Below are positions 63,689 to 64,000 of a stretch of 64,000 nucleotides of DNA, one piece after another (the first letter of the stretch is position 1; each line of letters begins with the position of its first letter). Position numbers and translations under genes: made by a program. This DNA is from Pseudomonas brassicacearum (GTDB taxonomy: Bacteria; Pseudomonadota; Gammaproteobacteria; Pseudomonadales; Pseudomonadaceae). Below the pieces are notes generated by a model, which saw only the letters and a list, made by a program, of their open reading frames with translations, was not told the DNA's origin and did no database searches. Location: the NCBI RefSeq assembly GCF_003732225.1, contig NZ_MOBJ01000013.1, positions 1 to 64,000 on the forward strand, read 5' to 3'.

Positions 63689-64000
63689 TCAGATCAGCTG
63701 ATTGCGCTTGGCGAAATCCACCAGATGAACCAAGGACTTCACATTGAGCTTTGCGATCAGACGGGTTTTGTAGGTGCTGACGGTCTTGTGGCTTAAATTC
63801 ATGACATTGGCGATTTCCGTGTTGCCAAAGCCAAGCGCCAGATATCGAAAGATGGTCAGTTCGCGATCGGAGAGTTTCTCGATCATCTGCAGTTCGTTGA
63901 GCTGCAGCGGGTCCAGGCTCACTGAGCTGCTGTCCAGCCGAGGGAAATAGGTGTAAGCGGACATCAACGCCTGAACGGCTTTACGCAGCTCTTGCAGGTC
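63689..64000 (-). CDS. LuxR/FixJ-type response regulator, C-terminal part (cut by window end)
   Basis: The last 103 codons of a BvgA/EvgA-type regulator. An open frame enters from the window edge (DLQELRKAVQALMSAYTYFP) and continues into a LuxR-type helix-turn-helix (LSDRELTIFRYLALGFGNTEIANVMNLSHKTVSTYKTRL). The receiver domain must lie beyond position 64000. It is the cognate partner of the hybrid kinase that follows without a gap. Confidence 0.9.
   Translation of the reverse strand, partial: DLQELRKAVQALMSAYTYFPRLDSSSVSLDPLQLNELQMIEKLSDRELTIFRYLALGFGNTEIANVMNLSHKTVSTYKTRLIAKLNVKSLVHLVDFAKRNQLI

Overview
The window is a piece of a fluorescent-group Pseudomonas chromosome. The evidence is the repeated REP/REPIN palindromes with the core GGGAGCGAGCTTGCTCGC, two other palindromic repeat families, and a set of conserved Pseudomonas genes (YceH, QueD, CodA, YcaC, DkgB, two sCache/dCache chemoreceptors, a BvgS-type hybrid kinase, a DUF6124 protein). 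Most of it is ordinary core genome. Two parts stand out: a 17.3-kb mobile element carrying an aminoglycoside-type pathway, and a TccC/Rhs-type protein with six C2H2 zinc fingers.

Layout. 0-16.2 kb: housekeeping and sensing genes. These are a DUF1993 protein, YceH, a shikimate dehydrogenase-like enzyme, a YVQP-repeat secreted protein, an AI-2E-family permease, TrhP/YegQ, two methyl-accepting chemotaxis proteins (each with a recognisable FliA-type promoter), a YuiF-type antiporter, a PepSY-response regulator-histidine kinase operon, a patatin-like lipase and QueD. 16.2-19.0 kb: the TccC/Rhs core protein with zinc fingers at its C-terminus, whose DNA is made of recent-looking 90-bp repeats. 19.2-21.6 kb: cytosine deaminase and a DapF-fold protein that has lost both catalytic cysteines.

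21.7-40.2 kb: an MFS transporter gene is split by an element spanning 22278-39605. The element has ~24-bp Tn3-like inverted repeats, a 5-bp target duplication (TGTTG) and a short transposase tail, but no intact transposase. Removing it and one TGTTG copy restores a continuous 383-codon MFS gene. Its cargo is eleven genes in two divergent operons. Leftward: 2-deoxy-scyllo-inosose synthase (BtrC-like), a phosphoribosyltransferase-domain protein, a class-III aminotransferase, a PIG-L deacetylase, a StrS-type aminotransferase, an ABC exporter and a 1235-residue dikinase-like protein. Rightward: a GMC oxidoreductase, a carrier-protein-like small protein, a family-4 glycosyltransferase and a PhyH dioxygenase. 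By homology these suffice for most steps from glucose-6-phosphate through 2-deoxystreptamine and paromamine to a neamine-like core. Tailoring would then be by phosphoribosyl transfer, oxidation and possibly phosphoryl transfer. The expected 2-deoxy-scyllo-inosamine dehydrogenase and a classical resistance enzyme are not seen. The product is unknown.

40.2-64 kb: palindromic repeats, an outer-membrane barrel protein, a two-partner secretion pair (TpsA 1592 aa, TpsB), an EmrAB-type efflux pair whose 3' end is duplicated around a small unknown gene, an AhpD-like protein, a DUF6124 gene preceded by a foldable leader and by a decayed DUF6124 relic, an MscS channel with a cyclic-nucleotide domain, two YcaC-type hydrolases, a pirin, a LysR regulator, DkgB and a BvgAS-type two-component system cut by the window end.

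All assignments were made by reading the sequence; no database search was run.
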